In this document: positions 23,600 to 34,860 of the stretch, in pieces
How the letters are laid out: every line of letters begins with the position of its first letter
How positions within the stretch are numbered: the first letter of the stretch is position 1
Assembly (NCBI GenBank): GCA_016808115.1
Contig: JAEQBH010000731.1
Span: forward strand, 558,001-622,000
DNA from: Tetrastigma voinierianum
Taxonomy: Eukaryota; Streptophyta; Magnoliopsida; Vitales; Vitaceae
DNA: 64,000 nucleotides
Direction of reading: 5' to 3'
The notes under the pieces: generated by a model
Databases searched by the model: none
What the model saw: only the letters and a program-made list of their open reading frames with translations
What the model was told of the DNA's origin: nothing
Translations under genes and position numbers: made by a program

Positions 23600-24360
23600 G
23601 TGGATTGGTAGTCTTCTTCGCGAGTGGTCGATAGAGCCCCTCATTGCGGGATGTCCATCCCACTTTGCGAAGGCAAAGGGAAAGATTAGTGAATAGGTAC
23701 CACTAGTGGTTTCGAATATTTAAAAATTTGCTTGAAGTGAAGTATGTGGACGTCGTGGGTCCTAGTCGGGTCAAGCCCCTTTATGAAAAAACCTTCGTTA
23801 CCGTTATAGACCCCCTCTTGGCGTTCAAGTCTGGTGCCTTGATCTTCTCACCTCCTATATCATCCAGGTTCCCAAGATGGTTTGCTTCTTTGAAGCAGTC
23901 TTCGAGAACGGTTTCCGCTTTCCCCTGCACCCCTTTATCAAGAACGTCTTACAACACTTCAACGTTTGCCCATCCCAACTTTCGCCGAATTTTTGGGGTG
24001 TTTTGGTAGGCCTTCTGGTCGTTTTTAAGGACAAGAGCCTCGGGGTTCCCAGCATAGCTCTGCTGTTAGACTTCTTTAGTGTGAAAGAGACCACAAAGGG
24101 CTTTTTGTATATTTCCAAACGGTCCAGTGCCAGTCTAATCATTTCTGATCTTCCATCTTCCCGCGAGCAGAGCATTGGAAGGGCGTTAATTTCTTTATGG
24201 GGTGGCAATTGGAGTCTGACCTGTTGGCCCGAGAGGATCGCTTGGCGTCGGCGGTATGAATTTGCCTTAGAGAATCTGCGTGAGTTTGTCCGTGCTAGTC
24301 GAGGTTAGCTTTTAAGGTTATGAGGCGTTCTTAACTTTGCTTTGGTTGTGTTGCCTTTAG
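23600..24360 (+). pseudogene. Antisense ORF of element C: Transposase_28-like block
   Basis: A 143-codon plus-strand stretch (23877-24308) reads MVCFFEAVFENGFRFPLHPF, then NVLQHFNVCPSQLSPNFWG, VVFKDKSLGVP, VKETTKGFLYISKR and SLIISDLPSS. The pattern aromatic-x-G-[FL]-R-[FL]-P-L-H-P-F followed by P-[ST]-Q-L-x-P-N matches the plant 'putative gypsy type transposon' family (Pfam PF04195, Transposase_28) as I know it. It lies opposite in sense to gag-pol, where Tat elements carry an extra ORF. The 23728-24009 frame overlaps it and probably holds the preceding segment, frameshifted. The role of these proteins is unknown. It is not a demonstrated transposase. Confidence 0.68.
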
Positions 24361-24435
24361 GTATCTGTCGGAGCCTCGATTCAGAGGATAAGAATTGAAG
24401 CGTGATTGTGGTATCTCCGCGGTGTTGGATACATA

Positions 24436-25815
24436 ATGTGCGACAATTATATAGGGTTTTAAGCCCCTCAACTCATGTTTTGCTTTCATTTTGTGTAGAA
24501 TAGGTGCTTTTGACCTTTTCTACCGTTTTTATGCTTGTGTAGGTTTTTCGATGTCCCGTGCACATTTTCATAGCAGTTTGGTTCCAGAGAACAACCGTAG
24601 ATCGTGTTGTCAATTCGACCATGGTCGGGAGGCCCGGAGTAGTTCTAAAGAGAAGAGGACTAGGTTGTGGAGAGCGTGGTCTTTGGTACCACATTTCTTG
24701 TGCCAGATTGCCCACATGCAGTGGAGCAATGGTACCGGTACCCAATATGGTGAAATGCAGATACCCCAAGACTCTTTGGAGCACTAGTGCACTTTTGAGA
24801 TGGGTACCACCTTGGCGAAATGCCCAGGGTACCAGCAATCTTGACTCTGCGGGATTTGAGCGAATTCAATCTTGGTGCAAAGGGACATAGCTTGTCTTCG
24901 ATCACCACTTTGAGATCACTAATGAGGATTATATTTAAGCCATAGGAGTAGATCAGGAAGTTCTGGATTCTAGGGTTTTTAACCTAACGCTTTAGTGTTT
25001 TCTTATTCTTTCTAGGGTTTTCATAGAGTAGAGTACTTAGTTTTCTTTTGAGTCTAAGTTTTGAAGCATTTTTAATATTTCAGTTGGTTTTATAACTTGG
25101 TGTTTATTGAGAGACTATGCGTTTTTTATATCTCAACCTTGTAATCAAAGTGTTATTTTTCAGTTCTCAATTACTAGTAGTGTTCCAGCAATTATGAATC
25201 GATTCTCGGCTTTAATGGAGTTACAAACCTCCATGATAGGGTTAACGGTGGAAACTCACCCCTTGAGAAAGTAACAGCCCTCAATCGCACAGTGCTTCAA
25301 TGGGATTTATGCGATTTTGAACACTTTAGAAAACTCTTCATACTTAGTTTGGCATCTTCTTGACAACGTGTGAGCGAGATTCTTGGTACCGCGTTGTGCT
25401 TGATCTCAATCTGGTAGAGTCGAATAATCGTCACGGCGAGTGTTCAAAATTGTTCAATTATTTTTTGTCTTACAAAAGCTTTTAAAGTTAAATTCCCCAT
25501 CGAAGACCATTCATCAATGGCTTCTAGATGAGATTGTAAGTGAGAGGCGGGCGTTACCTAGCTCCTATCATTCGCCCTTCTAGTTTTGCAACAGTTTAAG
25601 TCAATTGATTAATAAATCATTCCAATCCATGACCCCAGGATTTTACTTTAATCGCACATTCATTGGAAAGCAATCCCTAAGGATCACCTAGGAAACCACT
25701 CCTTGTGGAAATGACCTATCGACTCCCACGGTATTAGTTCCTACGCTTAGGAATAATTTCAGCACACGAAATAGACGAAGCAGCGGGCGTACTCTGAGCT
25801 AATCATATCATATAT
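24436..25815. mobile_element. Insertion G (~1.4 kb) in the antisense ORF of C, solo-LTR-like
   Basis: Sequence absent from B at the matching place: C agrees with 8160-8270 of B up to about 24435 and again from about 25816. The inside has no domain coding. The right part (25580-25760) has GGAAACCACTCCTTGTGGAAATGACC and similar phrases like those near the end of LTRs or leaders of plant Ty3 elements. A cluster of GGTACC/GTACCGGTACC palindromes sits at 24680-24835. Exact ends and target duplication are unresolved, so the solo-LTR reading is inference. Confidence 0.45.
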
Positions 25816-27230
25816 TCCCGGGCCTTCTGGTGTGAACCCCTCTCGACCCCCTGCTTTAAGGCCCTCTCTGCCCTCTGTTATGAAGCCTTCTCGTGAGGGG
25901 CCTTCTGCCATGAAACCCACTCGAGAAGAGCTTCAAGCCCGAGTTGAGTCGTTTGCAAAGAAGAAGAGAAGCGTTAAGCGCAAAGCTCATGCTCTCCCCG
26001 AGAACAGCCTTGTGATTCGAGGTAAGATCCTGAGGTTGGGAGCATCTTCTCCGTCGTCGACTGCCAAAGAGTGGGGGTCGTCTGACCAAGTCTCGGCGAG
26101 AGGTCAGGCGCCTCCTCCCATGGCCAAGGTGTCCAAGGTGGCGGGTCAGAAAAATCCTTTGGGGAGGAGCACTAAGCTTCCTCTGGAAGTCTTGCCCATT
26201 TATGTTTGGAGTCCCTTAGCGCATAGTGCCAAGCTCCCTCCTACGACGCTGGAGGACGAGGGAAGGGATTGCTTCGAAACTGAGGGGGATGAGGACTCGA
26301 TGCTTACTAACTCATAGCTCGCCGCTGGGGATGTATCATCCATCTTACGGGACTCTGGCCTCAAGAGGGTGGATGTCATGTTCATTGAGGAGGCTTTGGC
26401 CTTATCGCTTCAGGGAGCAGCCAACGTATGTCCGGACGCCTTTATTTGTTCGTCCTATCGTTGATTTCAATTGGCCCTTACCTTTGTCTTGTTTCTATAA
26501 GTGCTACCTACGTGAAAAGCCTGGCGAAGAGGGCTTGGTTTTTAAGAGTGCACGTAAGGGCGTTAGAGGCGTATAAAGCGAGGTTGCCTCCACGACCTCG
26601 GAGAGCCGGCGGTCTGCGGCTTAGGTGTGACACGACTAAGGATGTCATGAAGTATGGGTCGACACAGGCGCTACCTCAACGGCGAAATCGTGAGTTAAAG
26701 AACAGGAAAATAAGGCTTGGGATGAGTTGAGGGTGCCTGCTAATTTGGGGATGGTCGGATGAGGCTGCGGATCGTCGGGAGGAGCTAAGGTGGCCCGGGG
26801 TGGTGCGGGTAGTCGGGGTCAGTGGTAGGCGGACCAGGGAGAGCTACGGGGTTCTTGGGGCAGAAACTCGTCTCAAAACCACGACACTAAGCCAGGTCCA
26901 CTAAGAGGTCGCTAAGGTCGAGAGCACCATGGGGCACCTAAACGAAGAATGCCACGGGCTTCGTGATTATCTCTAGAGGCAACAGGCCTTGGTTAGTTAT
27001 AAGGTGGGGCTGATTGCCGAGATGAGGGACGAGGCATGTACCTTATGGGCCTCCGAGTGGCTCGCTTTTCGGCTCAGGCATAGGATCGCTCGGGTTTGAG
27101 CTTGATTTTCTAGTTCAGTTGAGGGACGAGGTGGGAGAATCGACTGACAGGAGGATGGCCTTAGGGTGTCTTTGACTGTCCCTAGCTCTGTTCTTCTTCT
27201 TAGCGACCGAGTAGTTAGAGCACTTGGCTA
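25816..27230 (+). pseudogene. Antisense ORF of element C: linker and C-terminal part
   Basis: Downstream of insert G. ORF 25832-26317 (161 codons) is Pro/Ser/Lys-rich: three near-repeats of MKPSRE/MKPTREE, then QARVESFAKKKRSVKRKA, a linker with a basic, nuclear-signal-like patch. Later frames give VESTMGHLNEECHGLRDYL, then MRDEACTLWASEWLAFRLRHRIA near 26920-27090, a charged coiled-coil-like end that is typical of these extra ORF products. Stops and frameshifts make it non-functional. It joins with 23600-24360 once G is set aside. Confidence 0.55.
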
Positions 27231-27439
27231 CGGCTTAGATACTTAGGCTTTCTGTCGTCCTTTTTTTGTTCCTAGTAGTCTTAGGCTCTTGTAATGACAA
27301 TTTTAACCTTTATTCAAACGGCCCGATCGTGTATTCACACATACGAATCTTTTGTCTTTCTCATTCCATTTGCCTTAAACCCCACGGGCAGAGCTATGTA
27401 ATAAATTGAACTCTATGATTTTATTTTGCAAGGGAAATT

Positions 27440-28200
27440 TCTGCGACCCTTTAATGGCTGAGTTGCTGGGCTCTTAGAAAATGAGCTTCATGGCTCTCTT
27501 GAACTCTAAGCTACGTGGCTTTTCAGCATCCCGAGCTCACGGGTTCTCACATTGGTCGAGTACATGGCTGTTGGGGCTGCTAGGCTCTTAAAAGCGAGCT
27601 CCACCGGCTCTTTTGGCGAGCTACATGGCTCCTTTGAACTCTGAGCTACGTGGCTCTTTAATAAACTGAGCTACTAGGCTCTTATTGAACTAAGCTCCAT
27701 GGCTCTTTTGAACTCTGAGCTACATGGCTCTTTAATATCCGAGCTCCTGGGTTCTTATTGAACTGAGTTACGTGGCTCTAAGCGAACTGAGTTGTTGGGC
27801 TCTTGACGAACTAAGCTACGTGGCTCTTAAAAAACTGAGCTACTGGGCTCTTATTGAACTGAGCTACATGTCTCTTAACAAAGGCGAAATTTCTGAGGCT
27901 GCTATTGGTATTTACGTGGCTCTTAACAAAGCGAGGCTATTGGGCTCTTATTGAGGCGAGCTCGTGGCTCTTAACAAAGGCGACTCGTGGCTCTTAACAA
28001 AGCGAATACGTGGCTCTTATTGAGGCTGAACTCACGTGACTCTTCTTTCAAAGCCCAGTCTTGGACTCTTATTGAGCCCGAAATTTCTTGGGCTCTTATT
28101 GAACTAAACTCATTGGCTCTTAACAAAGTTAAGCTATTAGGCTCTTATTGAGGCCCGAGCTACATGGCTGCTTTCAATATCCGAGCTCACAGGCTTTTCG
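27440..28200. repeat. ~25-bp (50-bp dimer) tandem array in element C
   Basis: About 28-30 units of the type GAGCTAC(G/A)TGGCTCTTTGAACTCT alternating with GAGCTACTGGGCTCTTATTGAACT. Alternation gives a dimer near 50 bp, about one unit of the array in B, with which it shares GAGCTACTGGGCTC. Ends at the conserved CGTCTTCCTTCCCTTGG border (28198). Confidence 0.88.
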
Positions 28201-28458
28201 TCTTCCTTCCCTTGGGAAAGTGCACTGATTTTAATGCGATCCCATGGAGGTCAGACAGGCTAGCGTGACTTCCCAAGGTGTCCAAGTTTCTTTATAGATA
28301 ACCGCCTTCCTTCGAGGGTGTATGTTATATGTCGCCCCCGTTTTCCTTCCTGCCTTCGCCAGCGTTAGAGTTCGGACATGATGAAGCTTTAGGGTTTGAT
28401 TGCCACTGCGCGAAGTCTATTTGGTGGTCATAGGCCGACGTTTGGTTTCATTGTTCTG

Positions 28459-28790
28459 CCATTTGTTGGAGTTGTGTTGTTCCCTAGTCCTACCATTTGT
28501 TGGAGTTGTGTTGTTCCCTAGTCCTGTCATTTGATGGAGTTAGATTCGAGGAATTTTCTGCGGTCGGAGGGGCGGCGTGTTGAATGCTTGAGTCAGTTTC
28601 TTATCTTTATACCTCTCATCTCTTTTTCTCTTTTAGGACTTCCCTTTTCTCTTTCTTGTGGTTTTTGCCTTGAATGGTTGTTTTATGATTGTAATTTTCT
28701 AAGATGTAGAGAACGGTTTTGTTGATTGTAATTTTCTGGAATATAGAGAGCGGTTTTGCTGATTGTAATTTTATGGAATAAGCGCCAATT
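28459..28790. repeat. Two short tandem repeats near the 3' end of element C
   Basis: At 28459-28540 a 36-bp unit (CCATTTGTTGGAGTTGTGTT, then GTTCCCTAGTCCT) occurs 2.4 times. At 28687-28790 a unit of about 45 bp starting GATTGTAATTTTCT and containing AGAG(A/C)GGTTTTG occurs three times. Both lie in noncoding DNA between array and integrase. B has a single diverged copy of the first unit near 11150. Confidence 0.85.
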
Positions 28791-28879
28791 CTACGGAAAT
28801 AAAGTACAATCTTTTGGCTCACGTATACTTGTGAAGTATTATTATTTGTATTATTATCAGTCAGTGGTGGAGAAGAGAG

Positions 28880-28912
28880 GGGAAAAAAGAAAAAAAAAAA
28901 AAAAAAAAAAAG
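28880..28912. repeat. Poly-A tract beside the integrase end of element C
   Basis: About 30 adenines with one or two G interruptions, between the 45-bp repeats and the integrase stop. On the element's strand it is a poly-T run. No retroposed gene is attached. Confidence 0.85.
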
Positions 28913-28952
28913 AAGCACCATGTAACCTTACGAGGGCCCTTGACAGGTAGAT

Positions 28953-30250
28953 TTATGATAAACCGAGCTCCTTGGTTCTTTCTTTATGATTTACAAGAGT
29001 AGGCAGGCCGAAAATAAACACAAAAAATGTTATTTGAACGAAAGTAGAACTGCTGTGCTTTATTAATAGATACAATATGAGGTTTATGGGTAAAAGCGGC
29101 TTAAGGTCTTTCTCGGCATTCCGGGAGTGATCACGAGTGCTCCCTCTTATTTGAAGCTCATAGTTGCCCGGTCGGTTGTCAGTGATACGATATGGGTCCT
29201 CACAGTTAGGTCGAGTTTCGTGAGTGGGGTCTTTCCTTGTTGGTAGTTTTTGAGCCTTATGTCGTAGGAGCAAAACTATTAGGCACGACCTTTCGATCAT
29301 AGTACCTTGTTGTTTCGTTTGGTAGTCTTTGGAGCGTTTCGAGCACCCTCTGGCTTCTCGCCCGAGATCAAGGTTTAAGCGGAGAGACTCCTCATTGTGC
29401 TCGGCGCTTGTGAACTCGACCCTAGGTGACTTGAGCCCAACCTCGACAGGGGCTACCGCTTCGGAGCCAAATGCTAAGGCGAACGGAGTTTCTTGAGTTG
29501 CAAACTTGCGTGTAGTTCTATACCCCCATAGTACCTCGAGGAGGTATTCCACCCGTTTTCCACTTTGGGTTTTCGGCCGTCTTTAATCTTGCCAGAGTCC
29601 TTATAGTGACTTACCTTGTCCGTTGGGTGCGAGATAAGTGAATAAGGCTGGGGGACCGAATAGTAATTCTTGATTCCGAGCTCGGTGCAAAATTTTTTGA
29701 ATTTTTGGTTGTCGAACTGCTTTCCATTATCAGATACCAATGCTTTTGGGATTCCGAACCTGCAGATTATGGCCCGCCAAAAGAAGTTACGTACCTTTTT
29801 CTGGGTGATTGTTGCCAATGGCTCGGTCTCTGCCCATTTGGTGAAGTGGTCCCTCCTACAATGGTGAATTTGCATTGACCTCTTCCCGATGGGCAGGGAC
29901 TAGTATGTATAAGCATCCACGGCTGCGAAAGGCGGGGCTTATGATTGAGGTCAGTTGCTCGGATGGGAGATGGGAGATCTTGGCATGCTCTTAACAGATT
30001 TTGCATCTTCTGACTAGTTCTATGGTGTCTTTGAGCATCGTGGGCCAATAATACCCTTGCCTAAGGACTTTTCCTACCAAAGTTCAAGCTCCGATATGGT
30101 TGCCGCAGATGCCTTCGTGTACTTCTCTAAGTACATAGTCGGCGGCGTCTTCCTTTCCTATTCATTTAATGAGGGGTGCGGACAAGCGGGCTCCTCGTAA
30201 AAGAACGAATCTAGATTATCTGGCTCTCAGTTTAGATGCCTCCTTCGGAT
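28953..30250 (-). pseudogene. Integrase of element C (best preserved integrase)
   Basis: Two overlapping minus-strand ORFs. 29474-29875 holds the catalytic core: DHFTKWAETEPLATIT (first Asp region) and FGIPKALVSDNGKQFDNQKF (second Asp in VSDNG). 28953-29552 holds the C-terminal half: EYLLEVLWGYRTT, ETPFALAFGSEAVAPVEVGL, EHNEESLRLNLDL and a late PYRITDNRPGNYELQ, the GPY-type tail. A third frame (29767-30048) carries the zinc-binding end with CQDLPSP and GRGQCKFTIVGG. Frameshifts between these blocks disable it. It would have inserted element cDNA in the nucleus. Confidence 0.85.
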
Positions 30251-30419
30251 CGCTCGATAGTGTATTGTTCAACAGAGATAGTCACAGATGGAGTGCCATT
30301 TCCGGCGCGATCATCGTTTGGGGAGGACCGTCGTTGTTGGCGTTCTTGAAGGTTATGAGGTGCTCGGCGGGTACTGTTGTCTAAGTCTTCTTGCAGCATC
30401 ATTGCTAGCTTAGCCAGGG

Positions 30420-31010
30420 CGTCTGCCCGTGAATTCTCCGTTCTTGGAACGTGTCGACCCTAAACCGTCTGAGCTTTTAAGCAACTCGCGTACCTTTTTT
30501 AGATAAAGGATCATCTTTTCGCCTTTCGCTTTGTGGGAATCTTCTATCTGTCTCACCACAAACTAGGAATCACTGCATACCTCTAATTGATTAGCCTCCA
30601 TGGAGTGGGTCGAGTTAAGCTTGACAATGACATGACTTCATGTTCGGCCTTCATTATTGGAGCTGGGAACCGAATCGAGTGCGTGTTCGCGTCCTGTTCC
30701 ATCAGGGGAGGTCAATCGAACTGCACCGCTTCCTTGAGCATTAGGCGGCCCGTCGTAGCGACCTCTATGTAAGGGGGTCCGAGCGTGACAGGGGGTTTCG
30801 GTGGGCTGTCGGGGTGAATTCATGATGAAATCTGCCCAGCTTGTCCTTTTGATTGTTGTTCTTAGCTTGTGCTAATGTGAACTCACTCGACTCATGGCCC
30901 ATTTTTGCAGTCTTCTGAGGTTTACGGTTTTATGTAAATTTGCTTCATTGGGTGCATCGGAATCTCGATGGTGTGAGCTGAGTATGGTTGAGTCTTCTAG
31001 CGGTGGTCAC
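30420..31010 (-). pseudogene. RNase H region of element C, degenerate
   Basis: Between integrase and RT, aligned with 13040-13570 of B and 1600-2060 of A (shared AGATAAAGGATCATCTT, GGTGAATTCATGATGAAAT). Protein pieces are short and in different frames; no catalytic residue can be assigned. Called from order and base-level similarity. Confidence 0.5.
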
Positions 31011-31439
31011 CAATGCTAGAACTAACCTCCATCTTCGAGGATACCTTTCCTGCCTCCAAGCTCGGCTGAGTAATGAGGCCTTTCGCTCATCCCTACTCCT
31101 CGACCCGGGCGGCACTAGTCGAGAAATCGGAAAGCGGCTAGTGGGCGTAAGGAGTTCCCCCTCGGAGGGCTTACTAGAATAGGGGCTTCAGTGGGTTTAG
31201 CGCTAAGAATGCCTCTTCCACGGTGGGCATCCGAATTTGAGCCTTTCGAACTTGAAAGAAGAAAGCGCCCAATCTTGGATCTGGGCATCGGCATTTCGGC
31301 TAGGCTATTCTCACGATCCAGTATTTGAATTTCTTTGGTGTTTGAGGGTGGTTACATAGAGCACGGCTTTTTATCTTGTTTAGATTTGCCTGTTTGCGGT
31401 TGTTGACTATGAAACCCAGAACTTTCGGTCACGGAGACC

Positions 31440-32000
31440 AAACACACTTGGTTAGTTTAACTGTCTTGTTGTCCTTGAGGACTGGAGCAGTCCCGGCTAG
31501 GTGGCTACCGTGGGCTCGACCTTGGTGACTTCACCCGACATGTTGTCTATGTATACTTCCATGGATGCTCGATATGTTTTGGAACATTTTGTTTGACTTT
31601 GATAGAGTGGCCCAGGCATCACCCGATATGATATGTTCCACAATAAGAGTCCGCGAATGAAGAGGTCTTCTCTTGGTCGTTGGGGTCTATTCTGATATGA
31701 TTATAACCCGGGAAAGTTCATGAAGATGAGGAGCTCATGGCCAGTAGTGGCGTCCACTATGAGGTCGATCCGGTGCAGGGGAAAGCTATCTTTCGGACAA
31801 GCCCGGTTAACATCGGTAAAGTCAATGCAGAGTCACCACTTTCCATTTGCCTTCTTAGCAGAGACCACGCGTTGCTTGACCCGGTCGGGATAATCTACTT
31901 CTCGGATGGCTTTCGGAAAGCGTGGAGGAGTTCTTCGACCTCTTAGTTGATCGCCTTTAGCTACGGGCAAAACTTCTTCTTTTACGTAGCGGGTTTGAAG
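31440..32000 (-). pseudogene. Reverse transcriptase of element C, degenerate
   Basis: Minus-strand reading around 31600-31960 gives AIREVDYPD, LCIDFTDVNRACPKDSFPL, HRIDLIVDATTGHELLIFM, GYNHIRIDPNDQEKTS: RT fingers and first palm strand. A stop replaces the residue before LCIDF and a frame change follows FMN. The YxDD box expected near 31540-31570 is mutated (VYIDNM at best). Agrees with A and B in order. Confidence 0.75.
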
Positions 32001-32319
32001 AAAGGAATGACATTGACTTGTGGGTGACGGCTTCTTGGGTCGATTCCTCCCATGTCCTCTGCTTCAGCGAATACTTCCACATTTTGCTTTAAAAGTGGAT
32101 GAGGAGGTCTTGAAGTCCTCGACCAATTTGGATCAGATGTAGGCGGTGTTACGCGTTTGATTAGATCAAGTTGTATTGGTTCCGGCTCTTACGAGGGCAT
32201 AGGTCGGGTGTTGATTCTGTCTCTCATGTCGAGGTTCATCCATGCGGATCTTTGTCAGCGCTTCTGTTTCATTGACGTCGAGTAGCACTCCCTAGCTACC
32301 TACTGGTCACCTCGGACCA

Positions 32320-32660
32320 TTCTACTCCATCCCATTCTCCGTAGGGAATGACAACCATATGATACGGAAGGGATGACCCTTATGGTACTGAAAGAGGCGT
32401 CTACCTGGGTGAACATGCGATGCCAATGGGGCATCCACTATGAGGAATTCTGACGCCGTTATGGCTCGGCATAAAATTCCCAAAGTGAGTACCAGTTGTA
32501 CCGACCCCAGAGGTAGCACTTTCTCTCCGAAGAATCCCAGTAAGTGGGTGTTTACCGATTCCAGCTTCTCCCTTCTGATGCCCATTTTGTCAAACACTAA
32601 TGCGAAGATGATGCTACTAGCTCCATTGTCGCATCGTGACCCTATGATCCAGCTTTGGTC
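32320..32660 (-). pseudogene. Aspartic protease of element C
   Basis: Minus strand 32600-32650 reads CDNGASSIIFALVFDKMGI, keeping the D-x-G catalytic triad, followed by REKLESVNTHLLGFFGEKV in the same ORF (32322-32597) and then SEFLIVDAPLASHV. The last matches the DAPSAYN motif, with the ILGRP box degraded. The flanks are gag (right) and RT (left). The best retained protease active site among the Tat copies. Confidence 0.72.
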
Positions 32661-32989
32661 GGGGCTAATGCATGTCCTTAGTTACCAGCTGGTCATCAGC
32701 GGGGATGTCGCGCCTCCATGTTGTAGTCCGAGAAGGTTGATGTGGTGGTATCCAACCAGGGAGCTGACACCATTGCACTCGTTGTCCCCCGATATGATGC
32801 CGTAGGTGAGCCTTCCTAGTTAAACTGGATTCCCCACCACTAGCGAACCCCTCGGAAATCACATTAATCTCTCCCAAGGGTTACTAACGCCGAGCTCGGG
32901 TCATTGGCTGAAAAGTGGCGAGGTGCCCGGTTCTCGATCTTTCCTGATTAATGCACGATCGAGATGTCCACGCGATTAGGAATTTATTT

Positions 32990-34400
32990 TTCCTTCAACT
33001 GAAAGTACATTATTCATCTATTCGGTACCTATGATCTCTATGGAACTCAATAAAGACGGTTATGTCTCTTTAACAAGGTTTTCATCCTGATGGCCGCTTT
33101 AAAACTTCTCATGCTACACCGTGATAGACCTGAGACATCGAGGCCGCCAAGGGTGAACCGGCCGAGGAGGGTAACGCATCGCGCCTAGGGTCGGTGGACC
33201 CAAGCGGTCCCCGACGCTACCTCTCTTCTTGAGATCGATTGCCTTCTCTGGTCTCTATGGAGATTTGTCTCGGTCTCTTCGTCTTCTAGCCTAGCTCTGT
33301 TTTTTCTCGTCTCTGCGCTTTTTCTTTTTGCGCGTAAGAGCCCTCGCAGCATGGCAAGGGCCCTCGTCGTTGGATGTACTCGGGCTTTGGGAGCACCTCA
33401 CATGCTTGGCCCCGAGGGTTCCTTCATGATAGAACATTAGAAATCTTTAGACCTGGGTACCTAGCCCCACGATAAAGGCAACGATGGCAACCATCCGAAT
33501 GTCTACCCTCAATGACTCTAAGTCAACCTCCGACATGTGACCACAGGTTTTCTTTGGGCCTTTGATTTTACTTGCTAGTTGTGTAGCCTCGCCTCCAGAT
33601 GTTCTGCCCGATGAAAGAGGATACGAAAGAATGGAGAATTCCTTTGCTGACGAGATCGAGGTCAAGGAGATCACTTGACCATGCTAAGGCTGAGCCCTTA
33701 AGCGTGATGGCAAAGGCTTTAAGATCTCACGGTCTTCGCATCCATGCATCTCCATTCGATTCAGAAGTAAGCTGAGGTGGTCTACTGGTCTTTCGCTCCG
33801 TCGAAAGCTTCGACCGTGGTGACTCAACTTACAGGGAAGTGCGTAACTCCGGACGGAACTGGGGATTTGCTTGTTTGCACTGTGGCATCCATTATGGAGT
33901 AGATCAGCTCAAACTTTGCCAACCTCCTCCTTCTTATGTGGCTGAGCTCTTGTTGGATGTCTTGGAACCGCTGCTCCTAAGATTGTTCCCCCTTCCCGGC
34001 CGACAAGGGGTCACTCATCAATTGGTCGTTCTACCAGCATCCCTCACACTCATCCCCGAGGGGTATCTAGGGATCATGCTCCCTGGTTCGGCTATTTTCT
34101 CCTCCTCCGTTAACATCTCAAGGGGCGCCGAGGTGTTGCTATTCCTCCTGTGGAATGGTATTACAAATTTTCACGTAGCTATCATGGCCTCCCATGGGCG
34201 TTTAATCGTCAGCGAAGTTCCGCTTCTAACTCCCTTATCAGACATTGATTGATTTGCATGAGGTGGCTCTGATCTCACAGAGCAGGTACGAAGAGCCTGC
34301 AGAGCGCCCCGGGTTGTCTAATATCACACGGCCGGCCCCGTTAGTCTCGCATCCTAGGGTTGGCGTGACTCTCATGTTTCAGTCGATACTATCAAATAAT
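32990..34400 (-). pseudogene. gag region of element C, degenerate
   Basis: Between protease and the 5' LTR. The minus-strand zinc-knuckle neighbourhood near 33000-33075 reads FIEFHRDHRYRIDE, a decayed form of the EFHKGHGHRTDD block in A. Base-level matches to gag of A and B continue to 34400. Plus-strand ORFs such as 33839-34252 are shadows. Confidence 0.5.
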
Positions 34401-34424
34401 CGAGAAATCGCTAATTTGTAAAGG

Positions 34425-34448
34425 AAATATTCCCACGCACTGCGCAAC
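34425..34448 (-). other. Primer-binding-site-like segment of element C
   Basis: Minus-strand GGTTGCGCAGTGCGTGGGAA directly inside the 5' LTR, comparable with the segments at the same place in A and B and with the TTTGGCGCCGTCTGTGGGA type of plant Ty3 elements. Mutated; primer tRNA not assigned. Confidence 0.4.
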
Positions 34449-34860
34449 CGATAGCACTTTTTCTATCGAACCGGGCTTGAGCTTGTCAGAGTCGCTGGGC
34501 CGGGCCAGCCGGGCCGAACCAATATGCAACTCGCACTTTAAAGGGTGTGGTCCAAAGGTACCAACCGCTCCGATGCCTGTCGCTTCTAAACGAAAAGGAA
34601 AAAGATCAACAAATAGAGTCTGCGGATTGCACCTTCTTTCGAAATCGCTCTTATTTATCACGATCACGACGACTTTCCTTGTTAGACTGAGATCCCAGAT
34701 CTTCCCAATCGGGTAGGAATCCCTTCCTTACTCAATCGACATTAAAGGATAATTAGAGTCAGAATCATGGGGGATCCTTTTTCTCAATGGCAGACATCTA
34801 CCATGGGAGATGTTGCTTTCCTTTCCTTACATCACAACCGTGAACAACGGATTTATCCCC
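34449..34860 (-). repeat. 5' LTR of element C, inner part (split by D)
   Basis: Matches 22448-22870 of the 3' LTR and stops at the edge of element D; the rest of this LTR resumes at 54060. Bases just before D (ATCCC) and just after it (ATCTC) both correspond to the single ATCTC of the 3' LTR (22873-22877), an imperfect target duplication of D. Confidence 0.85.

Noticed and set aside
24473..24890. Overlapping ORFs of 98-121 codons in insert G
   Set aside because: Present on both strands around palindromic GGTACC words, with no family motif.
27440..28200. Regular repeats suggestive of a CRISPR array
   Set aside because: Units are contiguous with no unique spacers, diverged, and sit in a plant retrotransposon. 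The same holds for 9930-10912.
28616..28950. Lys- or Phe-rich ORFs on both strands
   Set aside because: Products of the poly-A tract and nearby tandem repeats.
23080..29000. Very long (~6.5 kb) LTRs in the Tat elements
   Set aside because: All three 5' LTRs stop at the same point (TATTATTTCA / CACTATCA) and C has a near-matching target duplication there. The long left region is internal 3' DNA, not LTR.
1..34400. Endogenous pararetrovirus as an explanation of the RT blocks
   Set aside because: RT is followed by RNase H and integrase and bounded by LTRs with PBS-like sites. No movement protein or coat motif was seen.
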